64,000 nucleotides of DNA. Origin: Cucumis sativus. Lineage: Eukaryota; Streptophyta; Magnoliopsida; Cucurbitales; Cucurbitaceae. The position numbers were made by a program, and so were the translations under genes. This document shows positions 12,329 through 24,059 of the stretch, one piece after another (the stretch's first letter is position 1; each line of letters opens with the position of its first letter). The notes beneath the pieces are model-generated. The model did not search any database, had not been told where the DNA came from, and saw only the letters and a list, made by a program, of their open reading frames with translations. Where the stretch lies: positions 22,020,607 through 22,084,606 of the forward strand of contig NC_026656.2 in NCBI RefSeq assembly GCF_000004075.3, in the 5' to 3' direction.

Positions 12329-15300
12329 TCACTGCAAATCCCAACCATCCCTTTCTAACTTTTCTGCCTTGCTCAATACATTTTTCTTGGTGTCTTCTTG
12401 AAATTGGCTCATCCTGCAAATCAACAGTGCCATGTCACATTAGTGGTTTTTGGGTAAGGGATTGACTGTATATTTGTAAGCAAATAAATGCAGTACCTTG
12501 AGAGTAGATCTGCATCTGCCACCCCCAACATCCTCACTGCCAACAAACCTGCATTGGTTGCATTGTTGATTGCAACAGTAGCAACCGGAACTCCCCTCGG
12601 CATCTGAACGAGCAGCCCTCACAACAATCATAAATGGGAACCAAGAATTTGGGCAAACAATTGCCAAAAGCAAGTAATGGTGTTATTACATAGAGCATAT
12701 ATTAGAACTCAACTAAGAAATCAATGGTCATGCTTTAAATCGTAACCATCACACTTGAATGCTTAACAGTCATTAGGAAGATACTTCTATCAAGTATAAT
12801 CCTATTTTCCATCCAACATATGCAAGTTAGATAAATCTGCCATCTTCTGCCAAAATTTACAAAGATTAATGCTACAAAGCTGATATATTTTCTTATACTA
12901 GAACTCAAGTCTCATTCAAGAAAGACGTTACGGGCCAACTTCTAAAAGCAGAACAAATGAAGAAGAAATGTTAAATCACAAATCACATAAACTAATGGGG
13001 CATTTCTTAAAATAACAAAATATTGAAACTATTTGCAAAATATAGAAAAATTCACCAAAAATCTCTATAGTCTATATAAGTTTTTTTTGCTATATTTTGT
13101 AAATAGTTTCAATATTTTGCTACCCATAACAATTCCCCTTAAATGATCTTAAGAAATGCACCAAAGTTTGTTTATATGCCATAAATTTGTTTTAATCAAA
13201 ACAGTGGAAAAAGAAAATTATTTCGAGACCCAAGCACAGTACCTGCACAATTGACAGAAGAGAATCAAGTCCATCCAAAGTTGAAGCACGCACAGGGACG
13301 CCAATAACAGGCAATGGTGTAAGAGAGGCAACCATACCTGTAACTCAAGCTACCATTCACTAGTGAGAAACTACGTATTTTTTTAGAAAATAAATAAAGC
13401 CCACAACCTTTTTTGTTTATCAGATTTCACATGTAGAACTATCCCAGGAATTTGTAACATGCAATAGCCAGTGACCCAAGTAATTCCAAACTCAAGACTG
13501 CATAATCAGCAATTTTGTCCATTTAACCAGCCCTTTAGAATGACATATTTTGTTCTATCCAAACATTATATACTACGAAACATTTAAGTAACTAGCCTGG
13601 TAAATGGGCTGCACCACCAGCACCAGCAATGATAACTTGTATCCCTCTCTCCTGAGCAGATGACGCATAAGAAAACATCCAGTGGGGGGTCCGATGTGCA
13701 GAAACTATCTTTATCTGCATATTTTTAGAGAAAAAAAAATTGTAGTTAGACATTATATACACACACATACCATGTTACCTAAAGAAAATGTCAAATTATT
13801 ATTTTGATCCTTGCACTGTTAATTGCATTTCATGTTAGTTTGTATATCATCTTAATGAAAACTATATGTATTGTTAGAAATAGTGCGGTTGGGTCATGTT
13901 GAAAGCTCAAGAGTAGTTGAGATTTACTTTGCCCTAATTTTTTTATTATTTTAATTATTCTCGTGTTGCCTATAAATATTTCTCCCTTTGTACCTTTATT
14001 ATTATAAGAAATTTATAAGAAATATCAGCATCGTGGTTTTTCTCCATATACTAGGGTTTCTATGTAAATTTGTGTTTATTCTACATGTCTACTTTCAATA
14101 TATATCAAGGACATAATAGACAACATCAATCATCAAATATAAAAGTTAACCTCGTAAGGTACACCAAACGTATCAAGGACCTTTGCAGCATCTCTCATTA
14201 CAGGAAAATCTGAATCAGAGCCCATTATGATTCCAACCCGATGCTCAACTGTGCCGTGTATTTTTTTAATAAGAAACAAAATGATCAAATAAAGAAATAT
14301 CAAACTTGCATTCTTCTTATACATGTAAGCAACTTCAATGATACCTATTTATCAATACTTATGCTAAACAACTTGCTTTAGGAATTGAAAAGACGTTTTC
14401 CTTAAAAATTGAAAAATACAAAAGTTATTCACACATATTGATAGAAACAACAATTTTCATTGAGAAAAAATGAAAGGACACAAGGAGAACCAGCAAACTC
14501 AACCCCAAAAAAATTATAAGGGTGGAGATAAAATTACTAAAGCTTTCATAAAATATCTTAAACAAGTGATGGTTTCTTTCTTTTGCTTTTCTTTATTTAT
14601 CTTTTTCTTTCTTCTCTTTTTTAAGTAAATAATAGTAATTGGTCTAGCATTAGAACTGCTCCTTAGAGAACATAGTTCGATTAATACAACAGTTAAAAGA
14701 TTCAAATTAAAAAAAAAAAAAAAAAAAAGAGAAGAAGAAACCTAGCAGCAAACTACAGTGTTTATCATCCATAGGTTGTTAGATTTTGAGCCTTAAGAAA
14801 ACTCTGCACTGGAAATTCTAAATAAAAATATTAAAAGACAGGCTATACATGTCATTATATCAATGAAAGTAAAATAAGAAAAGTTAGGTAGTATATGAAC
14901 CCATGTCCAAATACAGTATTCTTTTGAGATAAAGCACTAAAATATGAAAGCAACACACAGGGAGGCTTACCTACTGGCTTTTCAGAAGCTTCATCAAGCA
15001 TTGATGCTAATAAATTCTCAACAACGCTCATAAAACGACCAACAATCGTGATGTGACCCATCTTTCTTTGCCTTCTCATTTCTGGTTCAGTGTAAAGGGA
15101 ACGAACCCCTTTAAATGTTAAGTTTGCAATCAAGTGGGTGAAAATGTAAAGAGAAAAAACTGAAGCCTAACCCGGTTTATTATACCAATGAACAAAAGCT
15201 CCAGAAATACTCAATGCCCTTTGCATCAGTTGATGGGCAATATAAAAACCAGGTTCCCCCTGAAAGAAACAGCAACAGCAACAGAACAACTATCAGAAGT

Positions 15301-18300
15301 TTTGTAATTACAAGTTAGAACTACCACGTGCATATTCAAAACTCAAAATTATTCTATTATGAAGTTTTATCTGATGCTCTCCCTTTAATATTGGTAAAGC
15401 ATTGTTCTCCTAATTATGGTTGATTAACCATTGGTGTCCTCAAGTAGGAATGTGACACATCAGGAATGACCTTTAAATATCCCAGGCTCGTCCAGGATAT
15501 GTTCAGTGGTATTGAAACTTATAGGCAGAATTTAAGTCACTTGAGTACTTGGTCTCTATTCTTAAGCAGCACATACAGATTTCCATTTTCCATCATTGGT
15601 AAATCATTCGCATGGCAAATATTAGCGATATTGAGGATGCCAAGTCACACTGTATACCAATGAATTTTCCTTTCTTCTATTTTGACTAATATGCTGCATA
15701 GATTTAAGAGAATTCTTTAAATCTCCTCCTCCACACTTGAATCTTTCAAGGATGGCTCTTCCAAGAGAGTTAGACCAGACACATCACCACACATATGTCC
15801 AAAGTAATCCAACTATTTTACTCAAGATAAAAAAATCAGATCTGCAAATTTATCTGAGCAGAGATACAAATCAATCATTAAAAAGAAAAGAGGCATGAAA
15901 AAATAAATAGATGAAGAGAAATAAAACAGCATCACCTAAAATGCTTTTTTTTCCTCTTCCTTTTTTAAAAATAGGAAACAGAGCTTCTATCAAAAAGAAA
16001 AGCTCACAAAGCAAAAAGAAGATGATGTATCCTTAATTTACCTCATCTTCACCTAGAATATTGCACATAATAGCAGCTGGGGTCATCATTGATGGATCTC
16101 CAAGGGAAAGTCCAAGTACAGCCCGCAAATGCTGCTCAAATTGAGAGGTCTTGCAAGACTCAATTGTGTGATGACCACTATTATGAGGTCTAGGAGCCAC
16201 TTCATTCAGTAAAATCTGTTGAAGGTAAAAAGAGATAAGTAGAACATTAGTCCCGAGTCCAAACAACTCCACAGCATATTAACATTGATGATACAACCTG
16301 ACCATCTTCTGTTAGAAACAACTCCACAGCAAAAATGCCAGCACCTTCAAGAGAGTTGACGGCTTTGTATGCAACATCCATTGCAAGTTTCTTGATCTCC
16401 CATGACACACTAGCCGGAGCTTTGACAATGTGACAAATATTTTGCCTACAGGGATAAGTTCTCTTATTTGATGTCTAAGAAATAATTATTTATGGAGAAA
16501 GGGGAAAAAATTAAAAAAGAATACAAATGATCTACAAAACAACAGCCAACTTATGTAAAACAACAGCCAAGCTATAAGATCAGTGCAATTACATCTCACA
16601 ATTTCCCTTTTATAAGAAAAAATTTCTTTCATAAATTAAATGAGCCTAAGGAACCAAGAGAACCAAAGCATTGCTCCAATTGGTAAACAATCAAAGAAAG
16701 CTAATACGTACAAAATGCTTATACACAACCTAAAAGGAGACAAAACATATGGTCCCAAAAAGTTAAGATCTGTCCAGTGCTTTTAAATGCCCAAGGCGCG
16801 CCTGGGCTCTAGGCACGATGGCTCTCTGGAGCCTAATGGCGCGCCTAGGTGTAGGGTTTTTTTTAGTGAGGCGTACTACATATAGAAATACTACATTAAA
16901 CTTGATTCTTCTAGTTAATAAATAAGGAAAACTCTTAATTATTACTATTTTAAAAAAAAAAATGAAAAAGCTCTAAAGTCCATAGCTTTAAGCCTTGGGG
17001 CTTCACAAAAGGTGTGCGCCTTATTTTGTGAGCCTCGCCTTGCACTAGACTTGCTGATATGAACCAAGAAATCAAAATTGAATCAAATAAACTCAAAAAG
17101 TTGCAACGCTTGAAGTTTCAGAAGTTATTTGGACACCCAAAAGTCATAATTTAAATTCATTCACATATTTAAGGAATTATGTCTTTATTTGATATTGTGT
17201 TTTCATTTATTATAGTAGTTGAAAGGACATAAGATTAAATGTTGTGTCCTTTCATTTAATATTTTCAATTAGTATAAATAGGGTTGTAATTTCCACGTCT
17301 GAAAGAAGTATTTGGATGAATGAAATTTGAAACTTTTAAAATGTAGAATTTTGCTCATGTGTGTTCTTGTGATAGAATGCATAAATATTTGGAGCAATCA
17401 AGTGAGAATTGATCTGTCTTGCTTGTGGAGTGCTTTGAAGATGAAGGGTTGGTAAGAGTTTCTAACTTTGTCCAATCCTTGGTTTACTAGATCACCTAAG
17501 TAACTTGAATCTAGCTTATCTTAGGGATTGAAATTAAATTGATTTTTGGGATGTTAAGGTTGAATTCTTTGGGTCTTGTTTAACATGGTTATTAGATCCA
17601 ATGCCCCAGGGTTTCATATCACTTGCGCTTTGAGCCTAGATGCGCACCCAAGAGGGCTTTTTAAAACACTGGACTTATCTTTCAACATTTTCAAGAGTTT
17701 TATTTCTTTCCAGCCAAAAGTCCCACACAATACCACCCGGTCCACCACACTGTAACAAGAAGCTTTAGCTTTGGAATTAAGCTAGGGGCCATAGCAACAT
17801 ATCACATAGAAACTATTCATGGAGGTCAAAAAGGTATTGTGTTGATCAAAGACACTGAAAAGACCCTTCTACAACTTGAAAATCAAAATCTTATGGCCCA
17901 CTGTTTCTTCATTCATCCTGCTGACTAGAGCACATCAGTAGACCTAGAAATCTGATCAGCATCTTCAAGCCAAGTAATGTCGAACTCCTAAGGGAATTTT
18001 TCACCTTTTTATAGTATTATCTATTCCAAATGGATCTACAAGGTATCAAGGATGAGAGCTTTATCATCAATAGTACTAAGAAATTGATGAGGGCGCTAAG
18101 GGGGTGTCAACCTAGTTGAGATGCCTGGATGTGCTCCTGATCCTTAGATTCTTTATGCTCTTGTATGATCTTGTACTTTGAGCTCCTGTATCTCTTTATT
18201 TATTTTTATTATTAATAAAGAGTTGTTTCTTCTAAAAAAATTAGAAAAGAGAAAGTTAGTAGAACATGAGCATGATTGTCTATTCTACGAACAAGATCCA

Positions 18301-21300
18301 TTTTTTATATTTGTGAGTGTTCGGGCCAGCTTACGTGCACCTCGACTAATTTCACAGAACAACCCGCTTGACTCTGAAACTCGTAGAAAATTAAGTCCTA
18401 GGTAGGTGGCCGCCATGGATTGAACCCATGACCTCTTAGTTAGTTATTGAGACTATGTCTCCCTTTTTACTACTAGGTCAAACCATGATGGTTTCTACAA
18501 ACAAGATCCATTAAGATTCACAATCTTCAAAATTTCTAAAATGCTCCAAAAGATGAAAAGGCATCCACACAATCAGCCACCGAAACATCTTTGTCTAGGC
18601 AATGTCTCAAACAACCCAAGACCAGTAAGCAAGCAAGAGTTAAAAGAACTTTTCATCGCCTTGCTAAAGACCTAGGGGGTTTCTTTCAAGACTCGACTGG
18701 TAAGATCTTTTCCCATTATCCATTGAAACAAACAAGGATGAAAACTCCCAACCTCAGATCAAAAGGAAGAGTCGTAGACCCCAGCTACTCAAACAAAATA
18801 AAAATCCTTAATGGTAGTTCCCAATGAAAGAGGTTAGAAAGTGGATTTCCCCTTCTGCCCCTCCTAACATATGCATTTACTACAGGGACCTCACAGACTG
18901 ATTATCTCTCAACATAGCATGTTTATTTATATCCTCCAACTTATGAATGCAAACAACTGTCTTTCCTTCATTTAGTAGACCTAGGACAAGTAGTTCTAAA
19001 CTTACGGTTCATCTTGACTTTGAATCTTTTACGAGGTGTTTAGAGTAAGAAGTGAGTTATTATAGTCATTGGTTATTGTAGATGAGTTATAATAGTTTGT
19101 GTTTGGGGTGTAGATTATTTTAGTCTGGGTTATAACAGTATATGTTTGTGGTGTAGATTGTTTTTGTTTGAAAAAAAATAGTAAACATTATAGCAAAGAA
19201 TAAAAATGTGATGAATGTTAAATAGTAAAAAAAACTGTAGCAAATAGTAAATACCATAGAAAATGGGAGACTTTGAAATAATGTTTACTATAGTTAATTG
19301 GAGATTTTTAAATAATATTTATTGTAGCTGGAGGTGGTTATTATAGTCTTGCATAATCCTCGTCCCAAATAGCCCCTTAGGTTCTATCAAGACAAAATCC
19401 TTTACATAATCCTCCTAAAAACAAAGAGAGAGAAACAAAGATAGGTACCAAATAACAAGTTAGACGTTAACATACCCGTTTCATGATGGATTATTTGCAA
19501 AGATTTGCGTACGAATATATGATCAATGGAATTTACAATACAACTCGTAAATTTTACTTCTTTCAAAGTTTGCAGGGAGAAGTGGAAGTTGGCAAGAACG
19601 AATTGGGAATAACATATAAAAATTGTATTCTTCAACTTACTTATGAATAGTTTCAACAACAGGATAGCATGCCATGGAGTTGTCTCTACCTCTTGCAATA
19701 ACAACTGACAGTTCCTATCATACAAAAGGAAAGCAAAGATCAGATATCAGAGTGAACAAAGATATGCAAACAGAAACTTCATATGGTTAAGTCCAGGACT
19801 TCATATGCAAATTAATCTGCAGATTCTGCACCATTTATCATTTATCAAACGTTCACATATTCTTACACAATAAAGAAAACAAAAAGAATCCTAGATAGTA
19901 TTTTTAACGGCTCTCTCTTGGTCATACTTCTTTCAACAACTATAGCTTAATTGTTTTATTATGAATAACCAAACTTTCATAGGGAAAATTAAATAAGACA
20001 AGCGCATTTAGAAAAAATCAGGGAGGAAGGGAGAGAGAGAGAACCCTCCAATCAAACAACAAAACTATGCAAACAATTAAATAATGTTTCGTAAATTGTA
20101 ATCTTACCCACAAAGAGACATGAGACACAGAGAGGCACCAAACATCAAAAGGAGAAAGGTCCTCTCTAAAGATTCTATTATTCCCCTCTCCAAAGACTCA
20201 ACAAAAAAGCACACATTCCCAACTGCCATAAAAACTTTCTATTCTCCCTAACGGGAGGATGAACAAGGAGTTCCTCAACCATCTCTCTACAGCGACGTTG
20301 TCAAGCCAAACAAAACCAAAGTCATCAAAGAAGCAAGTCCATGTGGAAGTTAACGGGAAGAAGCCTTCACATATAAACTTCCCTTTCTTCTCTAACTATA
20401 GCTTAAATGTTCATTAAGCTAACTGGAAGAGCTTTGTGTAAGCTTCTTTGGATGGGACTTGGTTTTACTCCTTTTGAAATTGATTGGTTTCTTATAAAAA
20501 GAAAAGAAAACCAAAAAGCCATATATAAGAAGATAAAAGCAATGAGGGTGAGATGAATGATCAACGAGGTAAACAGCATGCCAGAACTAACCTTCACAAA
20601 AGGTGCCCACTTCTCAACATATAAGCCACGCTCAAATCCACCTAGAGCTGGACATATTGACAAGTGCATAAAGAATAAGGAACGGTAACAAAGATATCAA
20701 ACAAAATTATAGAAAAATTTAAACCCCAGGTGATACGAAGAAGTAAAAGAAACGAATATACGGAAGAATATGAAGGCATACAACAAGCCAAGCCCACAAA
20801 AGGATGCCTCGAGGGAAAAGACTCCAGTTATACAAAATAGTGTCCAAAGAGTAAATCCAAAAGATCTTCAAAATCGAAGCTCAAAAAGAAACACGATATT
20901 TCAGACTATCATATTGCATACCATTAATAGTATATCGGGCTATCAAAATTTTAAAAGTACTTGAAATAAAGCATCAAATTACATATTAGATATATCTCAC
21001 CAGAAATGGCAGAAGAAAGCTCCTCCACACTTTTCGCAACAGCATTTCCACGTCCATCATAAGCTAATCTTTTACTCTTGATCATGAGAGGATAACCAAA
21101 TATAACACCTGCTTTCTTTGCATCTTCAAGATCGTCGATCTGTAAAAGAAAACATTAATGGTCAGTGAGTTATCTGCTACAGTTAAACGCAAATAAGGGC
21201 AAGAATATAAACACCAATCAGGAGAAGTTCATGCAGAGAACATAACCTGCACGAACTCGGGCAATGGAATTCCATGCTGAGAAAAATGAACTTTTTGGAG

Positions 21301-22592
21301 ATATTTGTCCTGTAACATAATAAATGATAAAATGATCAGAAATAATAAACAAAAATAGTAGACAGTTAATTTCAATCTTTGAGCACCGTAACAACAGATG
21401 TCAGAGAGTTTAATCTTCTATAGCAGATTGCAGGGACAATGCGGTATGCATATAACAAATACATTGCTCATTTTGACAGATATCAACCTGCACGGAGAAA
21501 GAGGGAAGAGACTAATACTGCAAGAAATATGAGATGTAATCACGATAACAGCGTTATAGACAAACTCCTGGTTTGAAGCTTCTTTGAAGTTGTATGTATT
21601 AAGCATTTATCTACTTCCATCATAGAGGCAGCCATCATCCATCAGGTTCCCGTAATAAAAGATTGACTGAAAATCTTAGAACTGAAAACTAACTTTTGAA
21701 CTTAAATAGAGATGGGTTTCAAAACCAGATGTATACATGAAGAAACACAGACCTGAATAATACGGATGGTAGATGCTCTAGGTTGACAATCAATCCCTTG
21801 TTGCTCGAGAATCTCTAGCGTGGCCACATCAACGTGTTCAATTTCAACTGTTAATACGTCACATCTGACAACCATGAACGGAACTTACTGTTACCACCAT
21901 AAGCATTCAAGGGAGGAAAATGCATGAAGACAAAACAATGCCAGAGAAAGAATATTATGACATGAAGGAGGTGAGTATAAAAAATATACCTCTTAGCAAA
22001 TTCTTGAACAGTACGACTGTCATCAAAGTTACCAACCATGTGATAGTAAGCTAACGAACTAGCTGGACAGTTTACAAGTGGATCGAGAATTGAGATTTTG
22101 ATGGACAGTTTGGAGGCTGCTTGACATAGCATACGACCCAACTGGCCCCCTCCTAGTACACCAACAATTTTTTCAGAAACTCCATGAACAGCAATTTCAT
22201 CTTTCCTGCAAGTTAATATCATAGAAGAGATTCTAATCAAAATCCATTCCATTCCCATGTTTCAAAAATAAATCGGGTGAAGAAAATACATTGTAAACAC
22301 ATCCCAGGTAGAAAATGTAATCTAAAAGGTGAAGTAAATTGAAAACAAACCGAGGAAGTGTCTCAGTAGAATGAAGTGATGCGGAGCAGTGTAGAGCCGG
22401 ATTCTTGCGCGGTGGTTGATGGGCCATTTTTAGCAGTGAAGGGAAACTATAACATGGGATGATGTTTGAATCAACAAACCAACTTATATTTTGAATTTTT
22501 CGCGAAGATAGAGAGTGTGTAGGAATAATATCCGAAACTAATGCATAATTTAGACGGCTAGGTGAAGCCACCGAGGAGCTTGATAGTAGCAT
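12329..22592 (-). CDS. Phosphoribosylaminoimidazole carboxylase, chloroplastic (PurK-PurE fusion)
   Basis: Sixteen exons (5' to 3'): 22592-22351, 22205-21990, 21864-21753, 21309-21247, 21139-21001, 20647-20592, 19714-19641, 16445-16298, 16215-16042, 15259-15172, 15081-14971, 14248-14151, 13714-13597, 13337-13243, 12603-12497, 12413-12329 (TGA). They join to 641 residues, the usual length in plants. The enzyme carries out de novo purine step 6, AIR to CAIR. Residues 1-80 are Ser-rich and basic, like a plastid transit peptide. PurK/ATP-grasp begins with [14 protein letters not shown] at about 93-106. PurE follows from about 477 with [17 protein letters not shown] and [13 protein letters not shown]. 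The ATG at 22592 is the furthest in-frame Met, with TGA 12 bases upstream. A second ATG at 22426 (MAHQPP) could give a form lacking most of the transit peptide. The intron after 13597 has a GC donor. The 3.2-kb intron 16446-19640 is full of transposons. Confidence 0.95.
13872..14085 (+). mobile_element. Solo LTR of a Copia-like family
   Basis: The element runs TGTTAGAAATAG...TTCTACA, 214 bp, with TG/CA ends and a TATAAATA box near 13971-13979. Flanking 5-mers are TGTAT (13867-13871) and TGTCT (14086-14090), a 4/5 match fitting an aged target duplication. Its sequence parallels the LTR at 663-866, which has a primer binding site after it. It sits in the AIR carboxylase intron between exons 14248-14151 and 13714-13597. 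Confidence 0.65.
14707..14730. repeat. Poly-A tract
   Basis: An uninterrupted A-run of about 20 bases is followed by GAGAAGAAGAAACC inside an AIR carboxylase intron. It may be the tail of a retroposed sequence, but I could not define an element. Confidence 0.5.
16775..17671. mobile_element. hAT-like non-autonomous DNA transposon
   Basis: The ends form an imperfect inverted repeat: left CAGTGCTTTTAAATGCCC, right (reverse complement) CAGTGTTTTAAAAAGCCC. Subterminal regions are GC-rich with GGCGCGCC, GCGCCT and similar motifs. The flanking 8-mers GATCTGTC and GACTTATC match at 5/8 with all three differences being transitions, which would fit an old 8-bp hAT duplication. No transposase frame is present. 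The middle is AT-rich and appears to carry a nested LTR fragment. It lies in the 3.2-kb AIR carboxylase intron. Confidence 0.5.
17100..17599 (+). mobile_element. LTR-like sequence nested in the hAT-like element
   Basis: This AT-rich stretch has a TATAAATAG box at 17273-17281 and ends in TTAACA followed by TGGTTATTAGATCC at 17586-17599, which resembles a tRNA-Met primer binding site. The left border is unclear. Weak support. Confidence 0.3.
18085..18245 (+). mobile_element. Short LINE-derived 3' tail copy
   Basis: GGGGGTGTCAACCTAGTTGAGATGCCTGG parallels the tail of the 1320-4297 LINE (GAGGGTGGCAACCTACGTGAGATGTCTAGG) and ends in ATTAATAAAGAGTTG plus an A-rich run. It is likely a severely 5'-truncated LINE copy, or a SINE that shares the LINE tail. 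Confidence 0.5.
18303..18493 (-). mobile_element. tRNA-derived SINE with target-site duplication
   Basis: On the minus strand the element starts ACCATCATGGTTTGACC, has an internal GGTTCAATCC box-B-like sequence and the core CACCTACCTAGGA, and ends GCTGGCCCGAACACTC plus an A-rich tail. It is bracketed by 19-bp direct repeats (TCTAC[G/A]AACAAGATCCATT) at 18284-18302 and 18494-18512 that differ at one base. The 3' part resembles Au-like plant SINEs as I remember them. It lies in the big AIR carboxylase intron, on the same strand as that gene. Confidence 0.85.
18513..19028. other. AIR carboxylase intron sequence, unassigned
   Basis: This stretch between the SINE and the MITE has no supported feature. 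A 78-codon reading frame at 18591-18827 has no recognisable domain. The sequence may be part of an older retroelement, since the SINE target site lies inside it. Confidence 0.4.
19032..19376. mobile_element. Tourist-like MITE
   Basis: The element of about 345 bp has inverted ends (left GAGGTGTTTAGAGTAAG...GTTATTATAGTC; right, reverse complement, GGGGCTATTTGGGACG...GACTATAATAACC). TTA trinucleotides flank it at 19029-19031 and 19377-19379, as expected for PIF/Harbinger-derived MITEs. It has no coding capacity. Related sequence appears around 28420-28615 and 62160-62225. Confidence 0.55.
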
Positions 22593-23209
22593 ATCAAGCC
22601 TTCAATAATTGCAACAAAAAAAAAAAAAACCTCTCCTCAGCGACAATGCCCGGCAATCAAAAGACCTTGAAACCACCTGACAAGGAAGCTAGTGAATTAA
22701 GCAGAGAGGAAGAAGAAACAGAATTTGGAGCAAAGAGTTCCGAACTGAGCAAAAAACTCAATCGGTAACGAGTAGAAATGGGAGTTGACAGAGAAAAACG
22801 AGGAAAGCTCGGATGATTTTACTACAGCAAAGGCAGACTAGAGGAATGAAGAAGAATCGGAAAAACCACCGAATTCGGAAAGTTCGAGTCTTGGGCGGCG
22901 CGGCGGCCGAAAGGGACGAACAAATTGGCGGGGATTGTTTGCAAATGCTTTGGCCGGACAGTCCACTAGAGGATACCTCCTCTAGTCCTCTCTTTATTCT
23001 CTTAATATGGAAGTTCTTCTAAAAGGGGGAAATTAGAACAATCTTACTTTAGACTTTGAGTTTCTTTTAAATGAAATTTTTGTTTGTTTGTTTCAATTTA
23101 AAATTTTGACGTCAACCACTTCAAATAAAAATAAGTCATTTTAAAATTAACTCTTTAAACTCAAGCATAATTACAAATTTACTAATTATATTAAAAAACA
23201 ACTAGATTC

Positions 23210-23765
23210 AAAATAATTAAATACATGCTAACATTTTAAAAGATGACAAACATTTTAAAAGATTTGCAAGTATAGCAAAATTTATCAAATTTCATAAATG
23301 ATATAAGTTTATCATCCATAAACTATGTTGTAAATATTGGTCTATCAGTAATAGACTATACAAATCTAATTATCAGTCATAGATAATACAAGTCTAATCA
23401 AAGATAATTTTACTATATTTACAATTTATTTTAATTGTTCTTATATTTTTAATTATTATTTTTCAAAATCGTCTATTACTTACCATTACCTTTGAATTGA
23501 GGGTAGTTATAAATTTAACAATTAAATTCAAATTAATGAAGTATATAGCACAATTTTAAAAAATTTGTAAATATAGCCAAAATTTTCAAATTCTATCAAT
23601 GATATAAGTCTATCACTGATGGACCATATTGCAAATATTGGTCTATCACTGATATAACATATGAAGTCTATCAGCGATACAAGTCTTATCGGTGATAGTT
23701 TTGCTATATTTGCAATTTTTTTAAAATATTGCTATATCATTCATTATTATTGCTAAAATAGTCAT
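23210..23765. repeat. Two tandem copies of a cucurbit-type repeat with CTATCAGTGATAG palindromes
   Basis: Both halves (about 23210-23470 and 23520-23765) show the same order: AACATTTTAAAA...TTGCAAGTATAGC...TTCAAATT...ATATAAGT.TATCA...ATATTGGTCTATCA...GATAG...TTTGCTATATTTGCAATTT. The short palindromic units TATCA.TGATA recur many times. I recognise this as very common in cucurbit genomes. It is probably an old MITE or its duplication. Confidence 0.55.
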
Positions 23766-23968
23766 CAATTGCAATTTCCCTTGAATTTATAGCAAGAGCC
23801 CAGGAGCGGAGAAAAACGTCCAAGTTCGGGATTCGGAATGGGCTTAGATGTAGGCTTGAGATTGGGCCTAGGTACGGGCTTTGAAATGGACTTAGGTAGG
23901 CGTAGTACTGTTACAATAACTATAATTATAAGCTCATACTGAAAATTCGGTTCTAATATCATTCCCAT

Positions 23969-23976
23969 TTTCGCGC
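23969..23976 (+). promoter_or_regulatory. Candidate E2F site upstream of PTD
   Basis: TTTCGCGC fits the plant E2F consensus WTTSSCGS. It lies about 84 bp before the PTD start codon, next to CGCGCC and a pyrimidine-rich leader. E2F control of a meiotic gene is plausible but inferred from the motif alone. Confidence 0.35.
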
Positions 23977-24059
23977 GCCATTTCTCTCGGCTCCCTCTGC
24001 CTATCTTCCCTTTTCTCTCCCGTCTCTGTGAAATTTGCTGTTACTACTTAGAATTGGCT

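Larger units (their letters stand above)
22593..24059. other. Divergent promoter region between AIR carboxylase and PTD
   Basis: The 1,467 bp between the two start codons hold both promoters. The AIR carboxylase side (about 22600-22990) is G+C-richer than its surroundings and probably its 5' leader. The middle holds two copies of a TATCAGTGATAG-type repeat. The PTD side has an E2F-like site. Two plus-strand reading frames of 68 and 69 codons (22562-22768, 22813-23022) overlap the AIR carboxylase leader and resemble no family. Confidence 0.6.

Noticed and set aside
22562..23022. Two plus-strand frames of 68 and 69 codons
   Set aside because: They lie over the AIR carboxylase leader, are compositionally simple and resemble no family.
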